NCBI GenBank assembly: GCA_040387095.1 | Contig: JAZKEJ010000143.1 | Location: 1 to 26,519 of the forward strand | Reading direction: 5' to 3' | Length of the DNA: 26,519 nt | Source: Methylotenera_A sp040387095 | Lineage (GTDB): Bacteria > Pseudomonadota > Gammaproteobacteria > Burkholderiales > Methylophilaceae | In this document: positions 15,582-22,928 of the stretch, one piece after another | Layout of the letters: every line of letters begins with the position of its first letter | How positions within the stretch are numbered: the first letter of the stretch is position 1 | The notes under the pieces: model-generated | What the model was told of the DNA's origin: nothing | The model's input: the letters and a program-made list of their open reading frames with translations, nothing else | The model's database searches: none | Translations under genes and position numbers: made by a program

Positions 15582-16406
15582 TTGCTTAATCAGTTGATTA
15601 AAAATCTGATTCTACTGGTGATTGCTACAACGGCAATCACCAGCCATGCAGCTATGTTTGACGATAAAGAAGCGCGTAAGAAGATTTTAGAAGTAGAGGC
15701 CGCAAGTCAAGCCTCAATTAATGATTTGAAGAAAAGCCAAGACGCGATAGAAAAGCGGCTTGCTGCAATCGAAGCAGTTATACAGGGCCAAGGTTTGGCT
15801 GATATGCAAAACCAGATTGAAGGCTTAAAAAAAGAAGTTGCCAACTTAAAAGGCGAATTGGAAGTTGCAAGCCACAATATCAGTACAACGCAACAACGCC
15901 AAAAAGATCTTTATACCGATACTGATACAAGACTGCGTAAAATTGAAAGCAATGTTGTAGCTTCAGCGCCCGCGACTGTTGGCGATAGCAACTCAAGCAG
16001 TACACCGGCGCCAGTAGTAGAAGAAAAAGATGTAAAAGCCTTTGCCGATGCGGATGATTTGAGCCGCTCTGGCAAGCATAAGGAAGCTTTTACTGCATTT
16101 GATACTTTCCTGAAAGAATTTCCTGATAGCAAGCTTGCGCCAGATGCACTTTATGGAATGGGCTATTCGCAGTTTGCACTTAGAAATTATAAGTCCAGCA
16201 TTGCCACGCAGCAAAAAATGATTGATTTGCATGCCGAAAGTATAAAAGCTCCAGATGCGTTATACAGCATAGCCAATAGCCAAATTCAGCTAGGGCAGGT
16301 TGCTAATGCAAAAAAAACCTTGCGTGATTTGGTCGCAAAATATCCAAGCGCAGACGTGACGCCAAGTGCGCAAAAACGGTTAAAAACGCTTGAAGCGCTG
16401 AAATAA
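15582..16406 (+). CDS. cpoB: Cell division coordinator CpoB (YbgF), Tol-Pal-associated TPR protein
   Basis: CpoB coordinates outer-membrane constriction with septal peptidoglycan synthesis by linking Tol to PBP1B. The 274-residue product has a signal peptide (cleavage after ITSHA), a coiled-coil trimerisation region (about 50-125, heptad-rich with QNQIEGLKKEVANLKGELE), a low-complexity linker (about 128-150) and three C-terminal TPR units (about 152-270). The TPR units contain DAFTAFDTFLKEFPDS-like, ALYGMGYSQFALRNYKSS and DALYSIANSQIQLGQ motifs. It starts with TTG at 15582, five bases after pal, with a GGCGAG site at the pal end. No ATG exists before the signal peptide. Confidence 0.93.
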   Translation: MLNQLIKNLILLVIATTAITSHAAMFDDKEARKKILEVEAASQASINDLKKSQDAIEKRLAAIEAVIQGQGLADMQNQIEGLKKEVANLKGELEVASHNISTTQQRQKDLYTDTDTRLRKIESNVVASAPATVGDSNSSSTPAPVVEEKDVKAFADADDLSRSGKHKEAFTAFDTFLKEFPDSKLAPDALYGMGYSQFALRNYKSSIATQQKMIDLHAESIKAPDALYSIANSQIQLGQVANAKKTLRDLVAKYPSADVTPSAQKRLKTLEALK

Positions 16407-16489
16407 ATTCAACTTCAGTTTTAATTTAATTCACTTAAGTTTAGTGACTGTTGTTAAAAATTAATTTAAAAGAATTTTCGCGGTAAAAT

Positions 16490-16522
16490 AACGCCAACTT
16501 AACGGTTGGCGTTTTGCTTTTT
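16490..16522 (+). terminator. Terminator at the end of tol-pal, just before queE
   Basis: A perfect 9-bp stem, AACGCCAAC (16490-16498) with GTTGGCGTT (16505-16513), has a TTAACG loop and is followed by T-rich sequence (TTGCTTTTT). It probably ends the Tol-Pal transcript. A TAAAAT (16484-16489) immediately upstream could be a -10 element for queE, in which case the hairpin would sit at the 5' end of the queE message. The -35 (TTAATT at 16461-16466) is poor. The rest of 16407-16543 shows nothing else. Confidence 0.75.
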
Positions 16523-16543
16523 ATGTATTCAAGCAGTTAAATA

Positions 16544-17182
16544 ATGGCATTAAAAATTTACGAAATATTTTATTCATTGCAAGGCGAGACCAGCCGTTCT
16601 GGCCTGCCTACGGTGTTTGTGCGCCTAACGGGTTGCCCTCTGCGTTGCACCTATTGCGATACCGAATACGCTTTCAGCGGTGGGTCTAATATGGAAATCG
16701 TCGATATTATGACCAAAGTAAATGAGTTAGGTGCGCATTATGTAACGGTGACCGGTGGTGAGCCGCTGGCACAGAAACAATGCCATGATTTACTAAAATC
16801 TTTATGCGATACAGGTTACAGTGTTTCGCTTGAAACAGGCGGCGCAATGGATATTGCAAAGGTAGATAGGCGCGTATCGATTATATTAGACATAAAAACG
16901 CCCGCTTCAAATGAAGAGAAAAAGAACTTATGGAGTAATCTTGTGCATATTAAGCCCAGTGATGAGATTAAGTTTGTGCTGTGTAATCGCGCCGATTATG
17001 ATTGGGCAAAAACCAAACTAAACGAATTTAAATTGCCGGAAAAATGTCCAGTACTTTTCTCACCCAGCTTTCATGATTTGTCAGGTAACGATTTAGCCAG
17101 CTGGATTTTGGCGGATAAGTTGCAAGTGCGCATGCAAATTCAATTACACAAGATTCTGTGGGGTGAAAAGCAAGGCGTATGA
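16544..17182 (+). CDS. queE: 7-carboxy-7-deazaguanine synthase QueE (radical SAM)
   Basis: QueE converts 6-carboxytetrahydropterin to 7-carboxy-7-deazaguanine, the ring-contraction step of queuosine biosynthesis. The 212-residue protein keeps the radical SAM cluster motif CPLRCTYC (Cys31, Cys35, Cys38; CX3CX2C), the FYSLQGE substrate-side motif near the N-terminus and VTVTGGEPL for SAM binding. The stop overlaps the queC start by four bases. No queD or queF gene is present in the window, so the rest of the pathway must be encoded elsewhere. The ribosome site is weak (AAGCAG). Confidence 0.95.
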   Translation: MALKIYEIFYSLQGETSRSGLPTVFVRLTGCPLRCTYCDTEYAFSGGSNMEIVDIMTKVNELGAHYVTVTGGEPLAQKQCHDLLKSLCDTGYSVSLETGGAMDIAKVDRRVSIILDIKTPASNEEKKNLWSNLVHIKPSDEIKFVLCNRADYDWAKTKLNEFKLPEKCPVLFSPSFHDLSGNDLASWILADKLQVRMQIQLHKILWGEKQGV

Positions 17183-17856
17183 CAAAAAAAACTGTTGTTT
17201 TACTTTCTGGCGGGCTGGATTCTGCTACTTGCCTGGCAATTGCAAAATCCCAGGGCTTTGAATGTTACTGCTTGAGTTTGGATTATCACCAACGCCATAT
17301 TGCTGAATTACAGGCAGCCAATAATGTTGCCGCCACCTTGGGCGCAATCACGCATAAAACCGCACAACTCGATTTAAGTTTATTTGGCGGTTCAGCATTA
17401 ACAGATAGCGCCATCGATGTGCCCATGTCGGAAACCATTGGCATACCGGTGACTTATGTACCGGCGCGCAACACCATTATGCTGTCATTAAGCTTGGCAT
17501 GGGCCGAGGTGCTAGGCGCACAAGATATATTTATCGGTGTGAATGCACTGGATTATTCTGGCTATCCAGATTGTCGTGGCGAGTATGTGGCGGCATTTCA
17601 GCAAATGGCTAATTTGGCGACTAAAAGTGCAGTAGAAGGTCAAAAAATTACCATCCATGCGCCGTTAATTGATATGACTAAAGCACAGATAATCAGTTTA
17701 GGCACGCAACTTGGTGTGGATTACGCAATGACAGTTTCTTGTTATCAGGCAGATGATTTTGGTCATGCGTGTGGCAAATGTGATTCTTGTCGTTTGCGAC
17801 GTGATGGCTTCGCGCAGGCAAATATAAAAGACCCTACACGCTATCAATCCAAATAA
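17179..17856 (+). CDS. queC: 7-cyano-7-deazaguanine synthase QueC
   Basis: QueC turns the QueE product into preQ0 using ATP and ammonia. The 225-residue protein has the PP-loop LLSGGLDSATC (8-18), the segment PVTYVPARNTIMLSLSLAWAE, and the zinc ligands Cys186, Cys196, Cys199 and Cys202 (HACGKCDSC). It follows queE with a four-base overlap (ATGA at 17179-17182), indicating translational coupling. There is no obvious terminator before the LuxR-type gene 101 bases downstream. Confidence 0.96.
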   Translation: MTKKTVVLLSGGLDSATCLAIAKSQGFECYCLSLDYHQRHIAELQAANNVAATLGAITHKTAQLDLSLFGGSALTDSAIDVPMSETIGIPVTYVPARNTIMLSLSLAWAEVLGAQDIFIGVNALDYSGYPDCRGEYVAAFQQMANLATKSAVEGQKITIHAPLIDMTKAQIISLGTQLGVDYAMTVSCYQADDFGHACGKCDSCRLRRDGFAQANIKDPTRYQSK

Positions 17857-17891
17857 ACATGGATTATTGTGATTAAATAATTAACATATAG

Positions 17892-17919
17892 TTGCGTAAT
17901 AATGTAAGTGCGTTATAGT
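17892..17919 (+). promoter_or_regulatory. Candidate promoter for the LuxR-type regulator
   Basis: TTGCGT (17892-17897) and TATAGT (17914-17919) are separated by 16 bases, 38 bases before the ATG at 17958. This is a fair sigma-70-type match in an otherwise AT-rich 101-bp gap. Confidence 0.5.
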
Positions 17920-17957
17920 TTGCTCTTGTATCTCTTAATTTTAAAATCACAAAAATA

Positions 17958-18584
17958 ATGAGCATCAGTCAATCCAATCAAGACGATAGCTGGCGCATAA
18001 AAATGTTAGAACAAGGCTTGGCGCATTTGGGTCAAGCCTTGATTATTGTTTCTAGTCGTGCAGAAGTTTTATTTGCATCCAACGCAGCAGAGGTGTTGCT
18101 TAAAAATCAGCATGGTTTAAGTGTCGTTAAGCAACAATTAACCGCAGATTTGTTACCCGATAATACGCGATTACAAAATGCAATTCGCATGGCAATCGAT
18201 GCCAATCACACACAAGAAAACGCCATCAGCATTTACGTACATCGTGATCAACATCCTCGGCCATATTATCTTTCAATTAGCCGTATGCAAAAGCAAGTAG
18301 ATGAACGCAGAGATGGTCATAGTGTATTGATTTTAATCAAAGATTTGAGCTTAAATTATGAGTTTTGGACAGACAGATTGAGCGCAGAATTTAATTTATC
18401 GCGGCGCGAGGTGGAGTGTGTCGTGCTGCTAACAGAGCGCAGAAGCAGCAAAGAAGTATCGGAAGTGATGGGCATTAGTACTGAAACCGTGCGGCAGTAT
18501 ATTAAAAATGTATTCAAAAAAATGGATGTGCAAAAACAGCATGAACTGGTCAGTTTGGCACTGGAATATCGCAGAAATCGCTAA
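17958..18584 (+). CDS. LuxR-family transcriptional regulator with PAS-like sensor region
   Basis: The 208-residue cytoplasmic protein has an N-terminal region (about 15-130) with a PAS-like layout (LGQALIIVSSRAEVLFASNAAEVLL then a strand pair ending GHSVLILIKDLS). The C-terminal LuxR/GerE helix-turn-helix (about 142-205) contains LSRREVECVVLL, SKEVSEVMGISTETVRQYIKNVFKKM and a final helix. No receiver Asp pocket or autoinducer-binding signature is visible. It is probably a stand-alone small-molecule or redox sensor of the PAS-HTH type; signal and targets are unknown. No partner gene adjoins it: queC is upstream and the rpsP operon downstream with its own promoter. Confidence 0.85.
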   Translation: MSISQSNQDDSWRIKMLEQGLAHLGQALIIVSSRAEVLFASNAAEVLLKNQHGLSVVKQQLTADLLPDNTRLQNAIRMAIDANHTQENAISIYVHRDQHPRPYYLSISRMQKQVDERRDGHSVLILIKDLSLNYEFWTDRLSAEFNLSRREVECVVLLTERRSSKEVSEVMGISTETVRQYIKNVFKKMDVQKQHELVSLALEYRRNR

Positions 18585-18645
18585 TTAAAGGTAATTAAGT
18601 TAACGTTTTTAAATGCTTAAATTATAGCTAGATTAAATATTTTAC

Positions 18646-18675
18646 TTGTCAATATTCTAGTTTTTAACGTATAAT
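18646..18675 (+). promoter_or_regulatory. Promoter of the rpsP-rimM-trmD-rplS operon
   Basis: TTGTCA (18646-18651) and a perfect TATAAT (18670-18675) are separated by 18 bases and followed by a C/G-rich start region (CCGCGCC), which is usual for stringently controlled ribosomal promoters. The predicted leader is about 40 bases. Confidence 0.8.
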
Positions 18676-18720
18676 CCGCGCCTTTCTGCATAACCTTTTC
18701 TATTAAAGAGAAATATAGCT

Positions 18721-19218
18721 ATGGTAGTGATTCGTTTATCTCGTGGTGGTTCTAAAAAGAGCCCATTTTACAATGTTGTAGTAGCTGACTCACGCAATCG
18801 CCGTGATGGTCGTTTTATCGAGCGCGTTGGGTTTTATAACCCATCCGCCAAAGCAAATGCAGAGGCTTTACGCATTGATGCTAGTCGCGTTACATTTTGG
18901 ACTGGTAACGGCGCACAAATGTCTGACACGGTTGCACGTTTAGTTAAAACGCATGCTAAAGGCCCAGAAGCGGCATTAGCGGCTAAAGCTAAAGATGCAG
19001 CTAAAGCCGATGCAACAAAAGCCAAAGCAGCCGCATTAGAAGCAGAAAAAGCGAAAGCTGCTGCAGATGCTGCCAAAGCAAAAGCCGACGAAAAAGCTGC
19101 TGCTGAAGCTGAAAAAGCCGCAGAAGCCAAACAAGCTGAAGAAAATGCTGCTGCAGAGGCTGCAAAAGCAGCTGAAGCGACAGAAGCACCAGCAGAAACT
19201 CCTGCAGCTGACGCTTAA
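18721..19218 (+). CDS. rpsP: 30S ribosomal protein S16 with long Ala/Lys/Glu tail
   Basis: Residues 1 to about 82 are a normal S16 (MVVIRLSRGGSKKSPFYNVV, RDGRFIERVGFYNP, the RVTFWTGNGAQMSDTVARL block). The typical protein stops near here, at 80-90 residues. This one continues for about 83 more residues of almost pure Ala, Lys, Glu and Asp, predicted helical, ending in a Pro/Ala-rich APAETPAADA. The reading frame is intact and the operon context standard, so the tail is real coding sequence rather than a frameshift. Its role is unknown; it would project from the 30S body. Start ATG 18721 has an AAAGAGAAA leader. Confidence 0.95.
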   Translation: MVVIRLSRGGSKKSPFYNVVVADSRNRRDGRFIERVGFYNPSAKANAEALRIDASRVTFWTGNGAQMSDTVARLVKTHAKGPEAALAAKAKDAAKADATKAKAAALEAEKAKAAADAAKAKADEKAAAEAEKAAEAKQAEENAAAEAAKAAEATEAPAETPAADA

Positions 19219-19248
19219 TTGATTATTTGCTTAAGGCAGTCTTAAGCA

Positions 19249-19800
19249 ATGAGTTTAGTTTCAATTAAGTCAGTAACAAATAATATGCCAGATAATTTGG
19301 TCGTCATGGGGCGCATTGTTGCGCCCTACGGCGTTTTTGGATGGCTTAAAGTGTTGCCCGATACCGAAACGCTGGATAGCTTGTTTGACTATGACAGCTG
19401 GTGGATTGGCAAAGACGATCATTGGCGCGAGCTGGAAGTTGTTGAAGCTAAAACCCATAACGATGTTTTGGTGGTGAAATTGCAAGGCATAGATGACCGC
19501 GATGCGGCATTTGCCTGCAAAGGTAAACAAGTAGCTGTGCCGAGAGATGCGCTACCAAAAGCCGCAGAAAATGAATATTACTGGTCTGATTTAATCGGGT
19601 TAACCGTTAAAAATCAGCAAGAAGTGCTTTTTGGGCAAATTACTGATGTGTTTGCTACAGGCGCAAATGATGTGATTGTAGTCAATGGTGGTGAGTTAAA
19701 TAGTGAGCGAGAACGTTTGATTCCTTTTACGCCACAAGTGATTTTAGATGTAGATTTAGCTGCAAAAACCATACTAGTCGATTGGGATGCGGACTTTTAG
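19249..19800 (+). CDS. rimM: Ribosome maturation factor RimM
   Basis: RimM binds S19 and assists 16S processing and 30S head assembly. The 183-residue product shows the N-terminal RimM domain (VVMGRIVAPYGVFGWLKVLP; then the DDRDAAFACKGKQVAVPRDALP segment) and a C-terminal PRC-barrel (YYWSDLIGLTVKN ... ATGANDVIVVNGG ... LIPFTPQVILDVD). The family usually begins close to the VVMGRI stretch. The ATG at 19249 gives an 18-residue leader, and a second in-frame ATG at 19285 would give a shorter, more usual N-terminus. An AAGGCAG at 19231-19237 favours 19249. It lies 30 bases after rpsP. Confidence 0.94.
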   Translation: MSLVSIKSVTNNMPDNLVVMGRIVAPYGVFGWLKVLPDTETLDSLFDYDSWWIGKDDHWRELEVVEAKTHNDVLVVKLQGIDDRDAAFACKGKQVAVPRDALPKAAENEYYWSDLIGLTVKNQQEVLFGQITDVFATGANDVIVVNGGELNSERERLIPFTPQVILDVDLAAKTILVDWDADF

Positions 19801-19813
19801 ATAGCAAAATAAA

Positions 19814-20587
19814 ATGCGTTTTGATGTCATTAGTTTGTTCCCGGAAATGTTTGATGCAATTAGCCGATACGGTATTACATCAAGAGCATTAGAACGTAAG
19901 GTTTATGCTTTAAATGTGATTAATCCACGCGATTCTACGCAAGATAATCATAAAACTGTAGATGATAGACCCTACGGTGGTGGGCCTGGTATGGTGATGC
20001 TAGCCGAACCGCTGGCAAAATCGATCGATTTGGCAAAACAAAATCAGGCGGATTTGGGTATTAAATCGCATGTGATTCACTTATCGCCACGTGGTGTACC
20101 GCTAAATCACCAAAAAGTGATGCAACTGAGCCAAATGCGGGGTTTGATATTGCTGGCAAGTCGTTACGAGGGCGTGGATGAACGCTTGATTAGCGCTTTG
20201 GTAGATGAAGAAATTTCGATTGGCGATTATGTATTAAGCGGCGGTGAATTACCCGCCATGGCGTTAATAGATGCAGTGGTAAGGCAGTTGCCAGGTGTGT
20301 TGGGTGATGCAGATTCAGCAATAGAAGATTCGTTTGTAAATGGCTTGCTGGACTATCCGCATTACACACGACCAGAAGAGTATGAAAATAAAAAGGTGCC
20401 AGAAGTATTATTGTCTGGCAACCATGCAAAGATTAGAGAATGGCGATTAAAACAATCGCTGTTGCTAACAAGGGCGAAACGCCCTGATTTATTGGCCGCA
20501 AGGTCGTTGACGAAAGAGGAAGCTCGGCTGCTACAAGAAGGTATTAGAGAGCAGGAACAAGCTTCTTTACAATTAAAAGGAACGTAA
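19814..20587 (+). CDS. trmD: tRNA (guanine-N1)-methyltransferase TrmD
   Basis: TrmD methylates G37 next to the anticodon and prevents +1 frameshifting. The 257-residue SPOUT enzyme shows the conserved start MRFDVISLFPEMF, RPYGGGPGMVM, the knot motifs LLASRYEGVDERLI (113-126) and YVLSGGELPAMALIDAV (139-155), and LLDYPHYTRPEEY with the conserved Asp180 expected in catalysis. It lies 13 bases after rimM and 10 before rplS; the start has no strong ribosome site. The C-terminal DNA/tRNA-binding helical domain is complete. Confidence 0.97.
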   Translation: MRFDVISLFPEMFDAISRYGITSRALERKVYALNVINPRDSTQDNHKTVDDRPYGGGPGMVMLAEPLAKSIDLAKQNQADLGIKSHVIHLSPRGVPLNHQKVMQLSQMRGLILLASRYEGVDERLISALVDEEISIGDYVLSGGELPAMALIDAVVRQLPGVLGDADSAIEDSFVNGLLDYPHYTRPEEYENKKVPEVLLSGNHAKIREWRLKQSLLLTRAKRPDLLAARSLTKEEARLLQEGIREQEQASLQLKGT

Positions 20588-20597
20588 AGGAAACAAA

Positions 20598-20993
20598 ATG
20601 GCAGATATTATTAAAATGTTAGAAACGGAAGAAATTGCGCGTTTAGGCAAAACCATTCCTACTTTCGCCCCTGGCGATACCGTAGTGGTTGGTGTAAACG
20701 TTGTGGAAGGTACACGTAAACGTGTGCAGGCTTATGAAGGTGTTGTAATCGCGATTCGCAATCGTGGCCTTAACTCATCATTCATCGTGCGTAAAATCTC
20801 ATCTGGTGAAGGTGTAGAGCGTACATTCCAAACTTACTCACCGTTGATCGCTTCAATCGAAGTGAAACGCCGTGGTGATGTACGTCGTGCGAAACTGTAC
20901 TACTTGCGTGAGCGTTCAGGTAAATCTGCACGTATTAAAGAAAAATTAGTGGCGCGGGAAAAAGAAATTTTGGCGCCAGAAGCAAAAGCATAA
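20598..20993 (+). CDS. rplS: 50S ribosomal protein L19
   Basis: The 131-residue protein matches L19 throughout: FAPGDTVVVGVNVVEGTRKR, AYEGVVIAIRNRGLNSSF, VERTFQTYSPLI, the VKRRGDVRRAKLYYLRERSGKSARIKEK block. L19 sits at the 30S-50S interface. It is the last gene of the rpsP operon, with an AAAGGAAA ribosome site before ATG 20598 and a strong terminator at 21042. The C-terminal extension (about 15 residues, Lys/Glu/Ala) is slightly longer than in E. coli and is common in betaproteobacteria. Confidence 0.97.
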   Translation: MADIIKMLETEEIARLGKTIPTFAPGDTVVVGVNVVEGTRKRVQAYEGVVIAIRNRGLNSSFIVRKISSGEGVERTFQTYSPLIASIEVKRRGDVRRAKLYYLRERSGKSARIKEKLVAREKEILAPEAKA

Positions 20994-21041
20994 GTCAGCT
21001 ATATAGTCGCTGAATTCAGCAGGATTTATTGTTGAAAATTT

Positions 21042-21079
21042 AAAAGCCTTAAACAATGCGAATTGTTTAAGGCTTTTTT
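21042..21079 (+). terminator. Rho-independent terminator after rplS
   Basis: A perfect 16-bp stem (21042-21057 with 21062-21077) with a GCGA tetraloop is followed by T residues. Because of the flanking A- and T-tracts it could also work on the - strand, though no convergent gene exists here. It cleanly closes the ribosomal operon; the rest of 20994-21170 shows no clear promoter for the next gene. Confidence 0.95.
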
Positions 21080-21170
21080 ATTGGCTGTGTTTTTTCATTT
21101 CATTGTATTATTTAATTTGCTTTTGTTCTTTTCGTTTGCTTTCAGTTTATGGTTTAAGTTAAATTAGCGT

Positions 21171-21728
21171 ATGCACAATAAAAGTCTATCGCAAACAGCA
21201 AAAAATAAGCAGCCATTACAATACGATGCGATAGTAACCGCGCCATTTGGTGCGGTAGGTATTGCGATACAGGGCGTGCAAGTGGCCATTGAATTGCTAT
21301 CAAATGAACATGCAGTAAAACCTGCTGCACATAAGTTAACGGCAACAGTTGCCAATCAAATTACTGCCTATTTTGCCAACGCGCATAATGATTTTAATCT
21401 ACCCTTAATTTATTCTGGCACGCCATTCCAGCGTCGCGTTTGGCAAGCCATTAGCGCAATTCCGTGTGGGCGAGTGCTCACTTATGGCGAAATAGCCCAG
21501 CAGATTGGCTCTGGCGCACGTGCGGTTGCCAATGCGTGCGGTGCGAATCATTTGCCATTAGTCATTCCATGCCATCGTGTGGTAGCAAAAAATGGGCTGG
21601 GTGGATTTATGCAAGGCAATAAAGATGGCGCTAAAATTAAAAAATGGTTGCTCAAACATGAAGGCGTTCTAATCAAATCACCTCAAAAAGTCAAAGCAGT
21701 TAAAAAGGCAAGTACGCTTGATAGATAG
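21171..21728 (+). CDS. ogt: Methylated-DNA--protein-cysteine methyltransferase (Ogt type)
   Basis: This suicide enzyme removes alkyl groups from O6-alkylguanine. The 185-residue protein has an N-terminal RNase-H-like domain (about 20-80) and the C-terminal helix-turn-helix/active-site domain: TPFQRRVWQAISAIPCGRVLTYGEIA, the arginine-finger region GARAVANACGANHLPL, and the acceptor Cys134 in VIPCHRVV. Its tail (KWLLKHEGVLI) is standard. No AraC-type Ada domain is present, hence Ogt rather than Ada. ATG 21171 lacks a clear ribosome site. The stop lies 11 bases inside xerD, so the two genes are coupled. Confidence 0.92.
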   Translation: MHNKSLSQTAKNKQPLQYDAIVTAPFGAVGIAIQGVQVAIELLSNEHAVKPAAHKLTATVANQITAYFANAHNDFNLPLIYSGTPFQRRVWQAISAIPCGRVLTYGEIAQQIGSGARAVANACGANHLPLVIPCHRVVAKNGLGGFMQGNKDGAKIKKWLLKHEGVLIKSPQKVKAVKKASTLDR

Positions 21729-22647
21729 TGCCATCGATAAAGACAATAGTGAAATAGAGATTAATGGCGCAAGTCAAATTGACACTTTTATCGATCATCT
21801 TTGGCTGGAAGACGGCTTATCTAAAAACACCTTAGAAAGTTACCGCACGGATTTAAGCCAGTTCAATGCATGGCTCAATAAACAGCAAATCCAATTGCTC
21901 GCCGTCAGCCAAGGCGATATTCAACAATATGTAGCGGTCAAGTTCCCACAAAGCAAACCACGCACTATCAGTCGATTGATTGCCAGCATGCGACGATTTT
22001 ACCGTTATGCGTTGCGTGAGCATTTAATTGAAGCCGACCCGACGCTGCAGATCGAATCACCCAAATTGCCACGTAGCCTACCCAAAAGCTTGAATGAACA
22101 AGAAGTGACTGAGTTACTGAATGCGCCAGATATTAGCCAGCATATTGGCTTACGCGATAGAGCGATGCTGGAGTTGCTTTATGCCAGTGGATTGCGCGTT
22201 TCAGAGCTGGTCACTATTAAAGTCACTGAAGTCAGCACACAAGATGGCGTAGTGCGCGTGACCGGAAAAGGTAGTAAAACGCGCTTAGTGCCAATGGGCG
22301 AAGAAGCGGCGGATTGGATAGATAAATATCTCAAATATGCGCGACCAGAAATTTTGCAAAAGCGACTTTGCGATGAGTTATTTGTAACGAATCGTGCAGA
22401 AATGATGACGCGGCAGGCTTTTTGGTACTTAATCAAACGTTATGCATTAATCGCCGGTATTCACAAACACATGAGTCCGCATGTATTACGCCATGCATTT
22501 GCTACGCATCTGCTGAATCATGGTGCAGATTTGCGTGTCGTGCAGATGTTGCTAGGACATTCGGATATTTCGACAACGCAGATTTATACGCATGTGGCGC
22601 GGGAGCGTTTAAAACAATTACATTCAGCGCATCATCCGCGCGGGTGA
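21718..22647 (+). CDS. xerD: Site-specific tyrosine recombinase XerD
   Basis: XerD acts with XerC at dif to resolve chromosome dimers under FtsK control. The 309-residue protein has an N-terminal SAM-like core-binding domain (about 20-110; IDTFIDHLWLEDGLSKNTLE and YRTDLSQF favour XerD over XerC). The catalytic domain has R160, K184, H255, R258, H281 and nucleophile Y290. The start is TTG at 21718, inside the end of ogt, with an AAGG site at 21705-21708; no ATG occurs before the conserved domain. A roughly 17-residue polar N-terminal extension precedes the domain. The 3' end overlaps the convergent DUF2007 gene by 16 bases. Confidence 0.95.
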   Translation: MIDSAIDKDNSEIEINGASQIDTFIDHLWLEDGLSKNTLESYRTDLSQFNAWLNKQQIQLLAVSQGDIQQYVAVKFPQSKPRTISRLIASMRRFYRYALREHLIEADPTLQIESPKLPRSLPKSLNEQEVTELLNAPDISQHIGLRDRAMLELLYASGLRVSELVTIKVTEVSTQDGVVRVTGKGSKTRLVPMGEEAADWIDKYLKYARPEILQKRLCDELFVTNRAEMMTRQAFWYLIKRYALIAGIHKHMSPHVLRHAFATHLLNHGADLRVVQMLLGHSDISTTQIYTHVARERLKQLHSAHHPRG

Positions 22648-22898
22648 GTAGGACTTAACATATAATTTTCATCAATATTTTCAACTATTTTACTAGTGCC
22701 CCAAGCATCTAGAACCTCTTTGGCTTTGGTGTAATCTAAATCACTTACATTTACGGTCACTAGGCCAATAGCGGGTATTTCGCCAACACCGCCTTGTAAA
22801 TAATCGCCGAAAACATAGGCGGGGATTTCTTGTTGTTCTAATAGGTTTTTGATGAGATGCGCTTCGATGCTGTTTGAGGCGTTATAGATGACTATCAT
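22632..22898 (-). CDS. DUF2007 family putative signal-transducing protein
   Basis: This 88-residue protein has the DUF2007 pattern: MIVIYNASNSIEAHLIKNLLEQQEIPAYV, then GDYLQGGVGEIPAIGLVTVNV, and an acidic AKEVLDAW helix. The family has a ferredoxin-like fold and no established biochemical role. The frame stays open upstream to 23066, but those extra codons come from the hairpin element and are not DUF2007-like. The ATG at 22898 has an AAAGG site 9 bases before it. The last dozen residues (after IVENIDENY) lie opposite the xerD 3' end. Confidence 0.85.
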   Translation of the reverse strand: MIVIYNASNSIEAHLIKNLLEQQEIPAYVFGDYLQGGVGEIPAIGLVTVNVSDLDYTKAKEVLDAWGTSKIVENIDENYMLSPTHPRG

Positions 22899-22928
22899 TT
22901 TGTCAGCCTTTCTGTGTTTGCTAGATAC

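Noticed and set aside
16490..16543. preQ1 riboswitch upstream of queE-queC
   Set aside because: Only a simple symmetric hairpin followed by T-rich sequence is present; no A-rich tail or conserved preQ1 aptamer pattern was seen, so a terminator is simpler.
18834..19189. Antisense open frames over the rpsP tail (Ala/Ser- and Leu-rich)
   Set aside because: They mirror the low-complexity Ala/Lys/Glu codons of S16 on the other strand and lack independent signals.
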